From Coniella vitis (Eukaryota > Ascomycota > Sordariomycetes > Diaporthales > Schizoparmaceae): a DNA stretch of 64,000 nt. A program made the position numbers and the translations under genes. This document shows, piece by piece, positions 42,579 to 54,400 of the stretch (the stretch's first letter is position 1; each line of letters opens with the position of its first letter). The stretch lies in assembly GCA_011317545.1 (NCBI GenBank), contig WUJK01000001.1:434001-498000 (forward strand), in the 5' to 3' direction. The notes beneath the pieces were generated by a model. It searched no databases. It saw only the letters and a list, made by a program, of their open reading frames with translations, and was not told the origin of the DNA.

Positions 42579-44874
42579 CCCGCCACAATATTCTCAGTCA
42601 AGTCGAAAGACAGGCGTTGGCATCGGCGATTGCGCTGTAGTCATTGCCGTGAACGTCGATAATGGATACGAGCTACGGCATGGGGCTTGTGCATGGGCGA
42701 CGCGACGACGCGCCTGGTGACCGCAACGTTAACAATCAAAGACGTCGTAAGGGTTAGGGTTGAACTGAGTAGGGTTACTGAGTACTATGTACTTACAAAA
42801 TAGTATGCATTGGCAACCCCTGCGCCCTTCTCGACAGTGAAGTTGTCTCCGATCACAGTCGTTTTTGTACGTCGATATTACGACGCTGTCTTTCCAAATA
42901 GGGTCTCTAACTGTGATAAACGAAACCTATTCCTTCTTTGAAGCTTTATTCGATCGCAGAAGGTGTCACGATCTCATCATCTTTGGCATTTGACGAAGGC
43001 CGCTCGCAAAATTCAATCAGCCATTCTGGCTCCTTCATGCTGCTAATATGACTCGCGCAGCTTTTATGCATTGCAATGGAGGGGAACGGTGCTCGCAGCA
43101 CAGCAATCCACAGGCCAAGGCTTGCTCGCCCCCGCCAGCATACATTTGCAGCATGCGGACGGATGAAACACCTTGACACCACCAGCGAGAAGCACACAAA
43201 CCCGAGGGGCGATGCCGATAAACCGAAGAGCCTTGGAGTTTTTCTCCCAACCACGCACAAGGCAAGTACGCGGATGCTTTCTCTTTCACCAAGAAGCACT
43301 CTTGGACGTTGCAGACATGTCCGTGTCGGGCCAGCAGCATCCGCCGACCTGATGGGGTGTAGTGCCTCCAACTCGAAGTGATATGTTCAGCCCAGCCTGG
43401 CTCTTTCTTTGCTTCGGTTGTATTGATTTTATGGGCAGTCAAGACAATGACATGCTGGGTGTCCGGAACATCAAGACCCTTGGACCACATGAGCATCGAA
43501 GAGGGACACCCGGAAAAACCAGATGGCAGGTTGCAAAGGAACAGACGTGCCGCCGGCCGTGAACCGCGCTTCGCGATCGGCGTCAGTGGGAGCAGGGTCT
43601 CTCGGTAGTGGGTGGCAGTGTGTTGGGCATAGCGTGGGGTTGCCTGTGAGCGCCGCTAAATAGGGCCCTACTGGCCCCCTTTTTTTTTTTCTTCTCGTGC
43701 TATGTATAGCCCCCAAAGCCAAGTATGATCCCCGCTGGCGGTGGAAAGCGCTCACAAAATGGTGACTTCGTTCACATGCTTCAACTGGTGTTGCAGTTCC
43801 GCACATAGCGGATAAGCCGCAATTAATATACTAGAAGAAGCTTGAATTGTTATTCGAGAAGCACTGTGGCGCTGCTGCAGCAAAAGTGGCATTTGGAGTC
43901 AGTTTTCAAAAGGCAGCGCCCTCTACTTTTTGCTTGGTTGTCGGGTTGTGTGGAATTGTTTCAACCACAAGCAGCTGACGCGGCCCCCAGTCACATCCAT
44001 ACATAGTATTTACACAGCTTGACAGCTGCCCAGGTACTCGAGTACATTGGTACAGATTGGGTCCGAGAGATGCTTCAATAGGTACTCACCAACAACATAT
44101 AGGGAAGTGACTCTTCACAACGTCGAAATTTTGCAATATGCGGGGGCCGTCATTCATGGATATATGGAGGTATCACAACAAAAGTCAAGACCCGACGCTC
44201 AGCGACAATGGAATGGCCAAATGGCCAATACTATGTACTTCGAACGGAAAGTGGGAGCACGATTGCACCTTCCGACGCCCTGCATGGACTCACGTCTGCT
44301 GAGTGCGTCATCGCCTCCGAACCGGGCCTTGCGCCTTCCTTGAGATGTGGACTCCTAGACCAGCTATCTGTAATGGATGTAAGTACTATGTAAGTCGGCT
44401 GTTGTCTCATAGAAGGTGCCGTCCGGGGCCACGGATTTCATCTGCCTATCTCCCTGCTTGAGGTTATTTATACTTGTCTTTCAAACCTTTAGTCTACAAT
44501 ATGCTTGCGCCTCCGCTCCATGCTGTGCTGCCGATGATACTGGGGATATATGTACCTGGACCGAGACTTCCAAGGTCGCACTGGTGATTGTTTGTGTCCT
44601 CAGCTGACTGTGATCTCACTACTCGACATCACGATCAACCCCAGAGCCATTGCAAGTCACCTCGCATAACTGTCTGCGGTGGTCCGGAAAAATCCAAGAA
44701 GTCGTTGTGTATATTCCAAGGTCGGATTAATCCAGCACGCGGTCCTTGGCATTGACGGTGAACAGACGAGTTCAAACGGCTACTCCTCGAAACGACGGCC
44801 CTGGTTGGCTTTTTGCTCTACAATTCTTAGGCTCCAAGAATCCACACGTCTTTGTATTGTCAATCTCTGTCAGA
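42579..44874. other. Long intergenic region between ame1-like and LicD-like genes
   Basis: About 2.3 kb. Near the ame1-like start are ACGCG cores at 42700-42704 and 42708-42712 and a telomere-like stretch at 42748-42777. Several overlapping minus-strand open frames at 42946-43496 lack recognisable motifs and may be a decayed gene. Copies of the tactatgtac motif are at 42783, 44229 and 44383. No functional gene is supported. Confidence 0.55.
42748..42777 (+). repeat. Short interstitial telomere-like (TTAGGG) sequence
   Basis: Contains taagggttagggtt and, after 7 nt, agtagggtta: about two perfect TTAGGG-type units plus one degenerate unit. It lies about 170-200 nt upstream of the ame1-like ATG. 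Confidence 0.65.
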
Positions 44875-46224
44875 ATGCATCTTTCCAATATACTGTCCCC
44901 ACTTGTCTGGGGAGTAGCTGTGTCGACCACTACGGCAATGGCAGATGCCGACTTCCTTCAAGTGAGGCGCCACAACCCGTCGAATTACAATAAGCAGCCT
45001 ATTGCGCCTGAGCAGTATTTCTGTAAGCTCTACCACGTCTTTATACGATCCAGTGCTTACTTATTTACTTGGTTTGTTCGAGAGCTCGCATCACTGACAA
45101 ATTGCTCATAGCGCAAGCTTCGTACGTTTGACACGCCCACATCCAGAATGGGCTGCAATATATGTATACTAACAGTCAGACATTGGAAAGATTCCACCCT
45201 CGCTATGACGGACGGTAAGCCAGAGCCAATCCGCTGATGATTCGAGCCATGCGATTACTGACAGGGTTGCAGATTTGCACAAGAAGTCCTGTCTCATGAC
45301 GAGCAAAACAACATCACCAAAAGTCTGGTGCAGACATACCTGAACACTATTGCCGACCTGGGTGTCGAGACGTGGCTCACGCATAGCGCTCTCTTGGGCT
45401 GGTGGTGGGGGAAGAAGGTCTGTCTATCTGTAGATATCGGTAATACGACTGGGACACTGACCGTGGTACGCATAGGTTCTACCGTGGGATGCGGCAATTG
45501 ATGTGTATGTATGCCCCTAGTGAAGGAAATTGGACACCTGAGCGGTTCTAGACCATCGATCCTGCATCCATGGTCAAAAGAACTGACGCTGACCGTTCTC
45601 GCAGCCAAATCACTGAAGCGAGCATCCACTACCTCGCATCGTACTACAACATGTCCACCTTCTACTACGAAACGACTCAATATCCAGAAGGCAACAACTA
45701 TCTCCTGGAAATAAATCCCAACTACGTGGACCGAGACGATAGCAGCGGGCTTAACAGCGTTGATGCGCGATGGATCGACACCGAGACTGGCATGTTCATC
45801 GATATTTCTGCGGTCAGATATAGCCTCGCCCATTCAGATGTCGACGGGATGCTCTCCACAAAGAATGGACAAAGATTCATGGTAAATTTGTCTCTGTTTG
45901 TCAAACTTTGATCCCATCTAACGGTCGACAGGACACGAATCTATACCCCCTTCACAGCACGTCTTTTGAGGGATCGCCCGTCAAGATCCCATACAAGTAC
46001 AAGGATATCTTAGAGTCCGAGTACGGCCCACAGGCATTGGTTGACACGCAGTTTGCAGAGTGAGTTCCGACTTTGACATGATTGATAGGTACCACACCGC
46101 TGACCATAAAAGTCATTATATATTTGTTGATGAGAAGATGGAATGGGTGCCCAAGCACCCCGAGCATACCGAGCCCGAGGCCATCGATACAACAAGCGAT
46201 ATCTTCATCGATGATGAGCTTTGA
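44875..46224 (+). CDS. LicD/Mnn4-like family protein
   Basis: LicD-type proteins are nucleotidyl/phosphosugar transferases; fungal relatives include Mnn4, linked to mannosylphosphate addition in the Golgi (known). Eight exons: 44875-45022, 45112-45121, 45176-45214, 45273-45417, 45476-45504, 45605-45881, 45932-46059 and 46113-46224, giving 295 residues with frame kept throughout. The N terminus has a hydrophobic signal-like segment (ILSPLVWGVAVSTTTAMA). The core reads FHPRYDGRFAQEVL, LGVETWLTHSALLGWWWGKK and VLPWDAAIDVQITEASIHYL, then DARWIDTETGMFIDISAV and LYPLHSTSFEGSPVKIPYKY, all family-typical. The acidic motif is WDAAID where LicD enzymes usually have WDDDID, so catalysis may be altered. 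The 10-nt exon 2 is the least certain part. Confidence 0.83.
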
Positions 46225-46945
46225 AAATAAGGCTTGCTACGAGGGAATTGTTACTATTGCTTCTATTTGGCGTTTGGTACAAAGCATTTTGGCGCAATGG
46301 TTTGAAAGTCGGGAAAAGCCAGGTCGATACCCGCGCATGGAAGATTTCAGCGGCGTTTGGCTCTTGTTAGACTTGCATCATACTGGGTTGTTTTCCTTCC
46401 ATTTGTAAAAAGCGAGAAATGCTATTGAAAGGACCGACTCGGGGAATCTGAGGGCTGCGATTTCTTTGCAAAACTACTATGTACATAGTCATAGCAAAAG
46501 TGCATGTGTATTTATAGCCCAGTGGCCGTGCACAACCGATCCGGTACCTCGCTACCTGCTAGCGTTCCAAGGACCCTGTCGTGTCCCTACGTGACATCCT
46601 CAATGCCGCAGCTGATACGCCTGGCCCACATCCCACCACGTAACAAACGTCGCAAGCAGTTGCCTGCTGACCGACTAGCTCTCGCAAAGCTTCATATTCA
46701 TCCAGCAAAACCCTCACGACGACGGCAATAGCTCTCTTTCAGACCCGTTACTGAACATCCACTGAACACAAAGCTATCAGAGACGCCCCCCAAAGAGAAC
46801 AGCCAGCAACCACCTCTCGGTCGCCGTGCCCATCCGGCAAGTGGACAACTGCCAACAGCCAGCTTGTCGTGCCCTTGAAGGGCCCCCACGAGATTACTTT
46901 GCGCCGCCGAGTCTATACGAATCTACTCAAACGAGTTGCCAAAGA
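46225..46945. other. Intergenic, upstream of erd2
   Basis: A 721-bp gap. It contains actactatgtacatagtcat at 46473-46492, the best palindromic copy of the recurrent motif. The 150 nt before 46946 is probably erd2 leader. No gene is seen. Confidence 0.55.
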
Positions 46946-48299
46946 TGACTGCGTGGAATGTGAGTAAAAGATACTGATGATGGGGAGAAACTCTTTAGCA
47001 TTCTGCGGCGAAGCTAACGAAGGGCAGTTCTTCCGCGTAACTGGCGACTTGTGCCATCTGGCATCAAAGCTCATCCTGCTGGTGTCCATACATCGCAACA
47101 GAAGTGCAGAAGGTACGCATCCTCTTGTCCCTTTTGATGCCTGTGTTATTGCCATTCAGATCGACCGTCCGTCATCGATGGGAACCAGACTTGGCTAACA
47201 TAACGCCCTCGTCGCCCGCGACGGACAATAGGTGTCTCGTTTATAACACAAATCCTCTACTGCATCGTCTTCTTGGCGCGATACACAGATGTCTTTGGCG
47301 AGACGCAATACGAGTGGAATCGTATTTTCAAGCTCTTTTACATCCTATCTTCCGTATACATTATCGGTGCGATGCAGTGGCTGTTCCCCCGGACAAGGGA
47401 GCGTGAGCTGGCGTGGAAGTTTGGTGCGGCTTGCCTGTTTGGCTCGCTGCTACTTTCGCCGTTTACGATGTTAATTTTCGAGTCTAAGATTTCTTGGAGT
47501 GTCTTTACTGTGAGTCTGACACTTGACTTCCTTCTCTTGTCTCTTTTTCCCCTCGCAGAATACTGACATCACCTCATAGTGGCTTCTCGACTTCTCCTTT
47601 ATCCTCGAATCCGTGTGCATCCTCCCCCAGCTCCTCCTTCTCCGCCAGACCACCGTCCCAACCGTTATCGACAGCTACTACCTCGTCGCCCTTGCTCTCT
47701 ACCGCATTTTCTACATCCTCAACTGGATTGCCCGCGACCTCGACATCACCGACCAGCCGCCTAAACCCACAAAAGTCATCTTCGGCATCCTCCAAACAGC
47801 ACTCTACATTGATTTCGCCTGGGTCTACTATACGCGCCAGCGCGTCAAGCTCCGCGCCGGTGGGCTCGTCGACGCAGACGATATGCGCAAGAGCTGGCTT
47901 CTGCGCCGCATCTTTGGCAACCATATTGATCGCGAAGACGGCCAGGGGGGCAGTGGCGATGATGAGGAGGGTCGTCCTGCGCTTGGGGGCGGAGGAGCCC
48001 GAGGCGGAAATGCTACGCGGCGCGGCGCGTGGGGTAAAAGGGGGATCTCGGTTAGTGCCGATGATGGTGTGTTGGGGAGCGAAGGACGGCCCTTTATGGA
48101 AGATGACGAGGACGGGGAGGAAGAGCATGGTATTGCGGATATTGATGCGCCGGATGCGAAGATGAAGGACCCGGATGAATTGGCCTTGGCGCTGGATGAT
48201 GAGGATGAGGATGCAGTTGGGGTAAGTGGAAGTGGAAGCGGGAGTGGTAGTGCTGCGGTACCGCATGGTGTGAGCGGTGGTGCCGAATGGAGGGATTAA
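46946..48299 (+). CDS. erd2: ER lumen protein retaining receptor (KDEL/HDEL receptor) with long acidic tail
   Basis: Seven-helix Golgi/ER receptor that returns escaped ER residents bearing C-terminal HDEL-type signals. Four exons, 46946-46960, 47028-47112, 47232-47509 and 47580-48299, give 365 residues; exon 1 codes only MTAWN and all junctions keep frame. Family hallmarks are FFRVTGDLCHLASKLILL, SAEGVSFITQILYCIVF, ARYTDVF, then LLRQTTVPTVIDSYYLVA and YRIFYILNWIARD. The receptor core ends near residue 216, about where most Erd2 proteins stop. About 150 further residues are Gly- and Asp/Glu-rich and disordered (KMKDPDELALALDDEDEDA), including a GSGSGSGS stretch. The tail is cytosolic by family topology and might affect sorting, which is inference. 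Confidence 0.95.
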
Positions 48300-48832
48300 A
48301 CAACTGCGATTTCTATTTGGACGAACGATTCTGTAGGAGATAGGACAACCTGAGGCGAAGCACGACGGAGGCTTTGACGGGAGCAGGTTACAACGTATCG
48401 GCAAGGCACCACATGAAAAATAAATAAGAATATGGGAGAATCTTGAGGGTACAGAAAGGGATAAAATAATGGTTATAATTACCCCCAAGCCGCGTCGCAA
48501 GTTCTAGGTTAAATGCGAATTTGAGCGTGTATAATATTTCATTCAGTATTCGAATCTCATCGATGCCGGACATTCAGAAAGGACATTTTGGTGGAATATC
48601 GCGTCCTTGATTGACGAGTATGCGATAATCACGATGCAATCATTGAGGAGAATATTTTTAATTGTAGAACAATATAACCAATATACCATGATTGCATACT
48701 TTTATGAGCATATATACTAATCTAATTCGCAACACAAGACCTCCCCGCAAGAAGGAGAAGAAAAAAAGCAAACCTCCAACAGAAACAAAGAGAAAAAAAG
48801 GGAAAAAGAAAAAGGAAAAGGAAAGCAATGCC
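48300..48832. other. Intergenic between convergent erd2 and GH76 gene
   Basis: Holds both 3' ends. A-rich on the plus strand at 48755-48825. No gene is seen. Confidence 0.6.
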
Positions 48833-50818
48833 TTACAATTCGTCATCTTCTTCCTTCTCCTGCTCGTAGTCAGACCGAACAAGACGCCCCCTTGACCAAC
48901 GCTCTCGGAGCTGGAGTGCTTCCCAGTGCGCTCTAAGCAGCGCCAAGCCGCTACCTTGCGTTTCAACAGTCCGCCCGCGTCCTCTGTCGTTGAGATCGTA
49001 AGAAGATTCTTCTACGTTCGCAGCGGGCTCGGATCTTTCTGGATCACCATTGTTATATGTGGACTCCTTTAAAACTGTCTCGCTGTTATGCCCAACATTC
49101 GGCAGTGGCATACCGGGCATACTCGGCGGCATGACAGGTGTAGAAGGACGTATCCAAACTGGATCGTCCTTTGGAACACCCTCATTTCTATAATCGACCG
49201 CGTTGGGGTTGCCCATATCGGTAAAATCCTCATCCGGTGGTAATTTGTCACGCAAGACCAATAATCCTGCAGTCCACCACGTGCCAATGTGACCAGCACT
49301 ATCCCGTGTTTGTAGCATAGCTCGGCGATTATGGTTTAACCAAGGCTCATAGTCAACGCAAGTTCGCAGGTGGATCTCAAGGTCACGGTGCAAGTGCTGG
49401 CTCCGCGCTTCGCTTGAGAAATCGGACAAGGAGAGCGACGAGGAACAAAACGTGGCAAGGTGGTGGAAAAAGATACCCTTGAACGTCTGCGCATCTTGCG
49501 AACACTCGCCTCGGCTGTCGCAAAATTCTTCCAAGACACCTGCACGGCCGATACCGTGCCATTTGGGCAGCTTCCTGCCTTTCCAGCCGTGTTGCTCCGT
49601 TGTAGTAAAAGGCGACAATTCGGAGTCGATGGAATATTGATTGTTGATGTGCCAACCAGTTCCTCGAATAACAGCAGCGATGAGACTGTGACCTTGCTGG
49701 GCGTAGGTATGGTTTCCCGTGATGCGCCATAGGTTCAAAAGGCCCGTCAATATGACACCTTGGTTGTAGGTATAGACCTGCTCATTACGCAAATCACATT
49801 TCTTGTTTAGGTTTCGAGGGTCGCGCCATCCTGAGATATGGAAGCCATCTGTGTACAATCCCTGCTTGTTCACCATTCCAGAAGATTGAAGCCAGTCGTA
49901 GCCCTCTTTGGCGAAACGGAGAAAGGCAGGGTCCCGTGGGCGGAAAACATCCTGCGTGCTTGGCTGGGTAGAGGCAGAGAGGTCGGAGGTGTTGGCTTGG
50001 CTGAAGAATGGCGATCGGTTGTCATCTCCAGGGAAGTAGAGGTGCATCGCTGTTGACGCAGAGATAAATAACTGATTGGTGATCGCATTCTTGTAAGGCT
50101 CGAGTGTTGGGTTCCAGACCATGCCGCCCCCGCAAAGGTCCGAGTCCCAACCCGTCGTGGCCAGATTCCAGAAGATCCTACTACGGTGTGCAAACGCGGG
50201 ATTCCATATACTCCCGTGCCATTTTTCAAGAACGGTCTGTTGGTCCGCGAATTTGCTGCTTGTAGCTTCTTCCAGCCCTTCCAAACTAATTTTTCCAGAG
50301 CGTTGGCGGGACATGACTCCGGTGTGCAAGTCGACAAATTGTATAGTCTCAAGCCAGCCCAAGACTACCCACAGAATGTCGTCGTAGGCCTCGTTACGGA
50401 TGGCGAAGCTGTCCTGCCCGAAATAGAAGCCAAGAATTTGGGAGAAGAAGAGAGTAACCGTGTTCTCCTTTCCTACATCGGCACATTGATCATGCGATGC
50501 TGAAACGAGGTCGAGGGCGCGTGAGATGGTGCTCAGGGCCGCAGAAACGTGGGTTCCCATCACAGCAGCCGTCCAGTCGATGGCTGTTGGCCACGTCCCC
50601 AACCATGGCTGGAAGTAGTCACTCTGCATGGTACTGAGCACTCCAATAATCTCATCCACCACTTGTGTGCCAGTGATGGAAGTCTGAACGGGCACGATGG
50701 CATCCTTGTTAGCACTTCCAAGTACCTGTTGCTGGGTGCTGGGCGGCGTAGAAGGAGATGCGCCAGCCACTATCACAGCCAAGGCGGCTTGCAATACGAC
50801 GACTTTGGTCAACAACAT
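48833..50818 (-). CDS. Secreted GH76-family (alpha-1,6-mannanase-like) glycosyl hydrolase
   Basis: Single frame of 661 residues beginning with a clear signal peptide (MLLTKVVVLQAALAVIVAGA). GH76 enzymes cleave alpha-1,6-mannan; fungal relatives Dcw1/Dfg5 act on cell-wall GPI anchors or mannan (family knowledge). The family's adjacent aspartates are visible as NEAYDDILW (D146-D147). Other typical blocks are ATTGWDSDLCGGGMVW, a TYNQGVILTGLLNLWRITG segment with Asn-Gln-Gly, and TFKGIFFHHLATFC. The C-terminal 100 residues are Pro- and Glu-rich with no GPI-type hydrophobic end, so the product is probably soluble. The start is immediately before the signal peptide. It neighbours erd2 convergently. 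Confidence 0.9.
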   Translation of the reverse strand: MLLTKVVVLQAALAVIVAGASPSTPPSTQQQVLGSANKDAIVPVQTSITGTQVVDEIIGVLSTMQSDYFQPWLGTWPTAIDWTAAVMGTHVSAALSTISRALDLVSASHDQCADVGKENTVTLFFSQILGFYFGQDSFAIRNEAYDDILWVVLGWLETIQFVDLHTGVMSRQRSGKISLEGLEEATSSKFADQQTVLEKWHGSIWNPAFAHRSRIFWNLATTGWDSDLCGGGMVWNPTLEPYKNAITNQLFISASTAMHLYFPGDDNRSPFFSQANTSDLSASTQPSTQDVFRPRDPAFLRFAKEGYDWLQSSGMVNKQGLYTDGFHISGWRDPRNLNKKCDLRNEQVYTYNQGVILTGLLNLWRITGNHTYAQQGHSLIAAVIRGTGWHINNQYSIDSELSPFTTTEQHGWKGRKLPKWHGIGRAGVLEEFCDSRGECSQDAQTFKGIFFHHLATFCSSSLSLSDFSSEARSQHLHRDLEIHLRTCVDYEPWLNHNRRAMLQTRDSAGHIGTWWTAGLLVLRDKLPPDEDFTDMGNPNAVDYRNEGVPKDDPVWIRPSTPVMPPSMPGMPLPNVGHNSETVLKESTYNNGDPERSEPAANVEESSYDLNDRGRGRTVETQGSGLALLRAHWEALQLRERWSRGRLVRSDYEQEKEEDDEL

Positions 50819-53315
50819 GATGCCTTAAGAGCCGGGCAAGAGCGCTATTGCTGGTGCTGCCACTTCTTGGGCCGCGTGCTAGACACCACGCAAGTGGTCT
50901 CTCGGCTTACAGAGTGACGTAAAAGAATGCTGGAGGATGCGTCAAGCCGAAGAGGAACAGCCAACGAGCTGGCCATGGGCGACGTCGAGGAGAGAACGCA
51001 AACTTGCGATAGAAGCAAATCCGCCGTCAAAGGGCACACAGTTCCATTGTAAGCAAAACAAAGAGGTCGAGCAAGCGGCGTTTGCACGGCTCAGGAGAAG
51101 ACGAACAGACGAATGGCGCTGCTGAAACAGGAAAAGCCGTGACCTGAATCAGGCAGGGCAGCAGTCTGCAGTAGGGAACACAATCGCGACTCGACAGCGT
51201 GCTTCAAGGGAGACGAAGCAGCTGTTAAGTGCAGAGGGTAATGACGGCGACAACGATCACGAGAATCTGCGTGTTGGGTTGGAAACAAATGCATGCAGAA
51301 ACAGGGAAAGGTACCGTGTACATGTACTCGCCAAAAGAGCCTTTTGCTGGCAGTTGACAGGCCATGACAGGCAGGGAAGGAATAGCAAAAGGCAACCAAT
51401 GATTCGATCCTTCCCTGTTGCTTGCGAGCGTGCGACTGTGACAGTATGATTCACGGAGACCCTCCGTCAGCAGGGCACCGAGCAAGGGGCTGCATGGAGC
51501 GATCACCACCTTTGCGCCCAGCCGCTTCAACCTCACTCCTTCCTACCTGGGCAATGTCCAAGTTTCATAGCTACTTGCCTTGCCAGCTCCGTCGCAAACC
51601 GACGCAGATTCTCCAAAACTTGATATCTAGCAAGTTTCATCATATCTGTATCCCTATGATGAAGAAAAAAAAGAGAGAAAAAGAGAAAAAAACCAAGAGA
51701 GGCTGCTCAGCTTCAGCGCCCTGCCCTTTGTCTCGCTCTTGCGACGTCGAGACCTTGGCCAGTCTCTCCCTGTCTTTGCAAACACTGCCTTTTTGTTGTA
51801 CGCATGTCGGTGTGTAGTGCAGCCTGTCCTTCCGACCTGGCTTGCTGGGAAGGTTGCGAACGGTTAGCACCAGAAAGCGAAAGCCCCTTTGACCTTTGCC
51901 AACACGTCAGTTCGCCTTGACAAGGCCAGGCAATAAATGCTATCGATATCTTCCAGGGCCTGTGCTGCAGTCTGCCAGTTCTACATCGCTTCAGCGCAGT
52001 TTCGGCAACTGACTGGGCACAAGACTATCATGATTCCAGCCAAGCAGAGCTTGAGCTGCTCGAGTGTTCAAGCGAACAGGCCGAGCGTGGTTGTATCATT
52101 TTGGCAAAACGGTCGGCTTTGATAACAGCAGCTTAGGACTCGGTTAAAGCCCAACAGCTTGGAGCTGGAAAGGTGAGATCCTCACGCCATTCCCCCAGCC
52201 CACCAAGGAAGGCATCAAGGCATCAAGGTGCCAAATACCCAAGGAGAAGCTAATGAAACCCTCCACAGTCCAGTGCTTCAGTGTCGATCCTTGGTATTAA
52301 ATTCAGCCCTCCAAATGAGTCTCACACTGCCTAGATTGACTTATAGTGCACAACCAGTCTTTGCTTTCTTCTAGCTGTATGGCGATGCGCAATTTCTCAA
52401 ATGCTTGAACATGTGGATGTTGAAGGCAGCTGTGCGGGGTGGTGAATGGTCAGCCATAACTGGCTGTCTACCTGACCTGAAATGGGCAGTGAATCAACAT
52501 CTTTTCCACGACGCCATGTTCTTCTTTTGGGGGACTGTTGACCGTCACCCATTTCTCCTGGTCTCCCACTTGCCTGCCTCACCTGCCTGCCTGCTGCCCG
52601 CCTGGCCAACTGCCTGGTCAACTGCCTGCTGTCGCTCCCACCTTTGCTCAAGGTTGTTTCCATCTTTCAAACCCACTGTTCTTCAACCACTTCTTCACAA
52701 TCTCTTTTCTTCCTTATTTCCTCACTTGCACTCGTCATTCGCCTTCCGCAAGCACGTATGCACACACGTTCTCGTCAGCCTGGTTTGAGATTCTTGTTTC
52801 CGCACTGTTACTTCTTTGACAATATCTCTTCCTCGAGACGTGGCTAGCGCAACCTGATGGTACTGACTTGACGCCAATCAACTTGCCATCTCTGCGCAGT
52901 TCAGCAGGATTGACGGATCCTATCCTTCTGCCTCTTCATCTCCAACCTTCATTCCTTCCGTTGTCGCATCTGCCACTATAACGTGCCCGCCACTGGCGGT
53001 CTGTTTCTCTTGGCCTCATAGATACACAGCCAAGCCTCTCGAATTCCGTTCATTTGTCGCGCTACCAATCACGCGTTGCGAAACATCCCAAGCGGCACCT
53101 TCTCAAAGACTGCGACCCCTCTCTCGTCCACTCTCTCAAACCTGGCACGCATTTTCGGACACCCACTCAGCCATCGCCCCATTCCTTGGCGCGAGTGACA
53201 CGTCAACAGAGACCTGAAAGTGCTTCTTGAGGCTCGCCATCTCGAGTATCGCCACCTCGAACGGTACAGTCAAAGCTAATTCACCGGCTTTGAAACTACG
53301 AGGCGTATCGACATT
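50819..53315. other. Long intergenic/leader region
   Basis: About 2.5 kb between divergent genes. The portion 52650-53310 is pyrimidine-rich (CTTC and TCTC) and probably promoter plus leader of the 53316 gene; small open frames in it may be uORFs. Nothing conserved is seen on either strand. Confidence 0.5.
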
Positions 53316-54400
53316 ATGATGCACTCGTACGCTTCCGCTCGGGACAGTAAGAAGTCTGCCCAAAACGCTTTCGGCTACCGTCCCGGTCAAAGCAGCCTCC
53401 TCGGCGGCAGATACAGCGGCTCCATGGCTACTCGGCGCGTTTCCGGATACAGAGCACGTGAGACTAGCGATCTCTACCTTCGGATTCTGAATGAAGCTCA
53501 AGTAAGTAGCTTTGACGCTCCGCGGAACCTTCTGAGTAGGCCTTGAGACTGAGACTAACCAGCTGCGGATAGGACCCCATCGTTCCCCTGCCCGTGACTG
53601 ACCAGTCTACTCAACGCAAGTGTTCTCTTTACAAGTCAAACGCTTCCGAAGTTGAGCATCCTCAACTCGCCATTGTCCCGCAAAAGCGGTCGTACTGCAC
53701 CTTGTCTCCCTCTGCTCCTTACCAGCACTACACCAAGATCAGTTTCGACCGGCCCTTTTCCCTCGCTAAGCGCGCATGTTCTCAGAGCACTTCCAACATT
53801 TCGTTGTATGATAGCGGTGACATAGTCCCAGCCAAGACTATGAAGCTTGCACAGGCTACGAGGGCCTTGAGGGGCAAAGCTTTCGATCTTTGCGCCGACA
53901 CAGCCAACCACAACTCTGCTGTCCGCGCTGCTATGGTTCGACAGAAGCAGCACACATTGGACCAGGCTCCCCAAATCGATCGGTTCATTCACATACTCGA
54001 CCACAATGCCAATTTTTGCCTTATATTGGATTGGATGGATGATCCTTTCATTGACAAAACTACCCGGGCCGTTGGCCCCGTTGGCACGTCGCACAAGGAC
54101 ATCACTGCCAAGATGTCCAACTTGTCGTACGATGCTTTGACAAAGCCGCGCATCAGCAAAGGCCCAGACAGCTTCGAGAAGATGAAGAACGCCGACAAGA
54201 ATAGCAAGAATACATACGAACGCATGACGAAGCCGGCCAAAGCCCCCACCAAAGTCCCTACACCCGAAGAGGCGGCCAAGAATCGCAGACTGATGCGTAC
54301 TCTCATGAGGCATGAAATGACTCGTGAAGAGCGTACTGTTCAGTATCGTCCTCGCATCACCTGCAACCAGAGCATTCCATTCGCTCTGCCCCTTGTTTAA
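53316..54400 (+). CDS. Unrecognised basic two-exon protein
   Basis: Not recognised. Exons 53316-53501 and 53573-54400, joined through GTAAGT and GGATAG sites, give 337 residues. The N-terminal exon (MMHSYASARDSKK, then RPGQSSLLGGRYSG) is basic and Ser/Gly-rich. The second exon is hydrophilic with scattered Cys, a short FCLILDWMDD hydrophobic patch, and a Lys/Thr-rich stretch (MTKPAKAPTKVPTPEEAAK) before a basic helical RRLMRTLMRHEMTREER end. There is no signal peptide or membrane helix. The splice sites and strong pyrimidine leader support a real gene. A long antisense open frame (53636-54415) overlaps it but has no motif and is taken as a shadow. Confidence 0.6.

Noticed and set aside
42946..43496. 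Overlapping minus-strand open frames of 60-150 codons
   Set aside because: Open in more than one frame but without recognisable motifs; at best a decayed gene, so not called.
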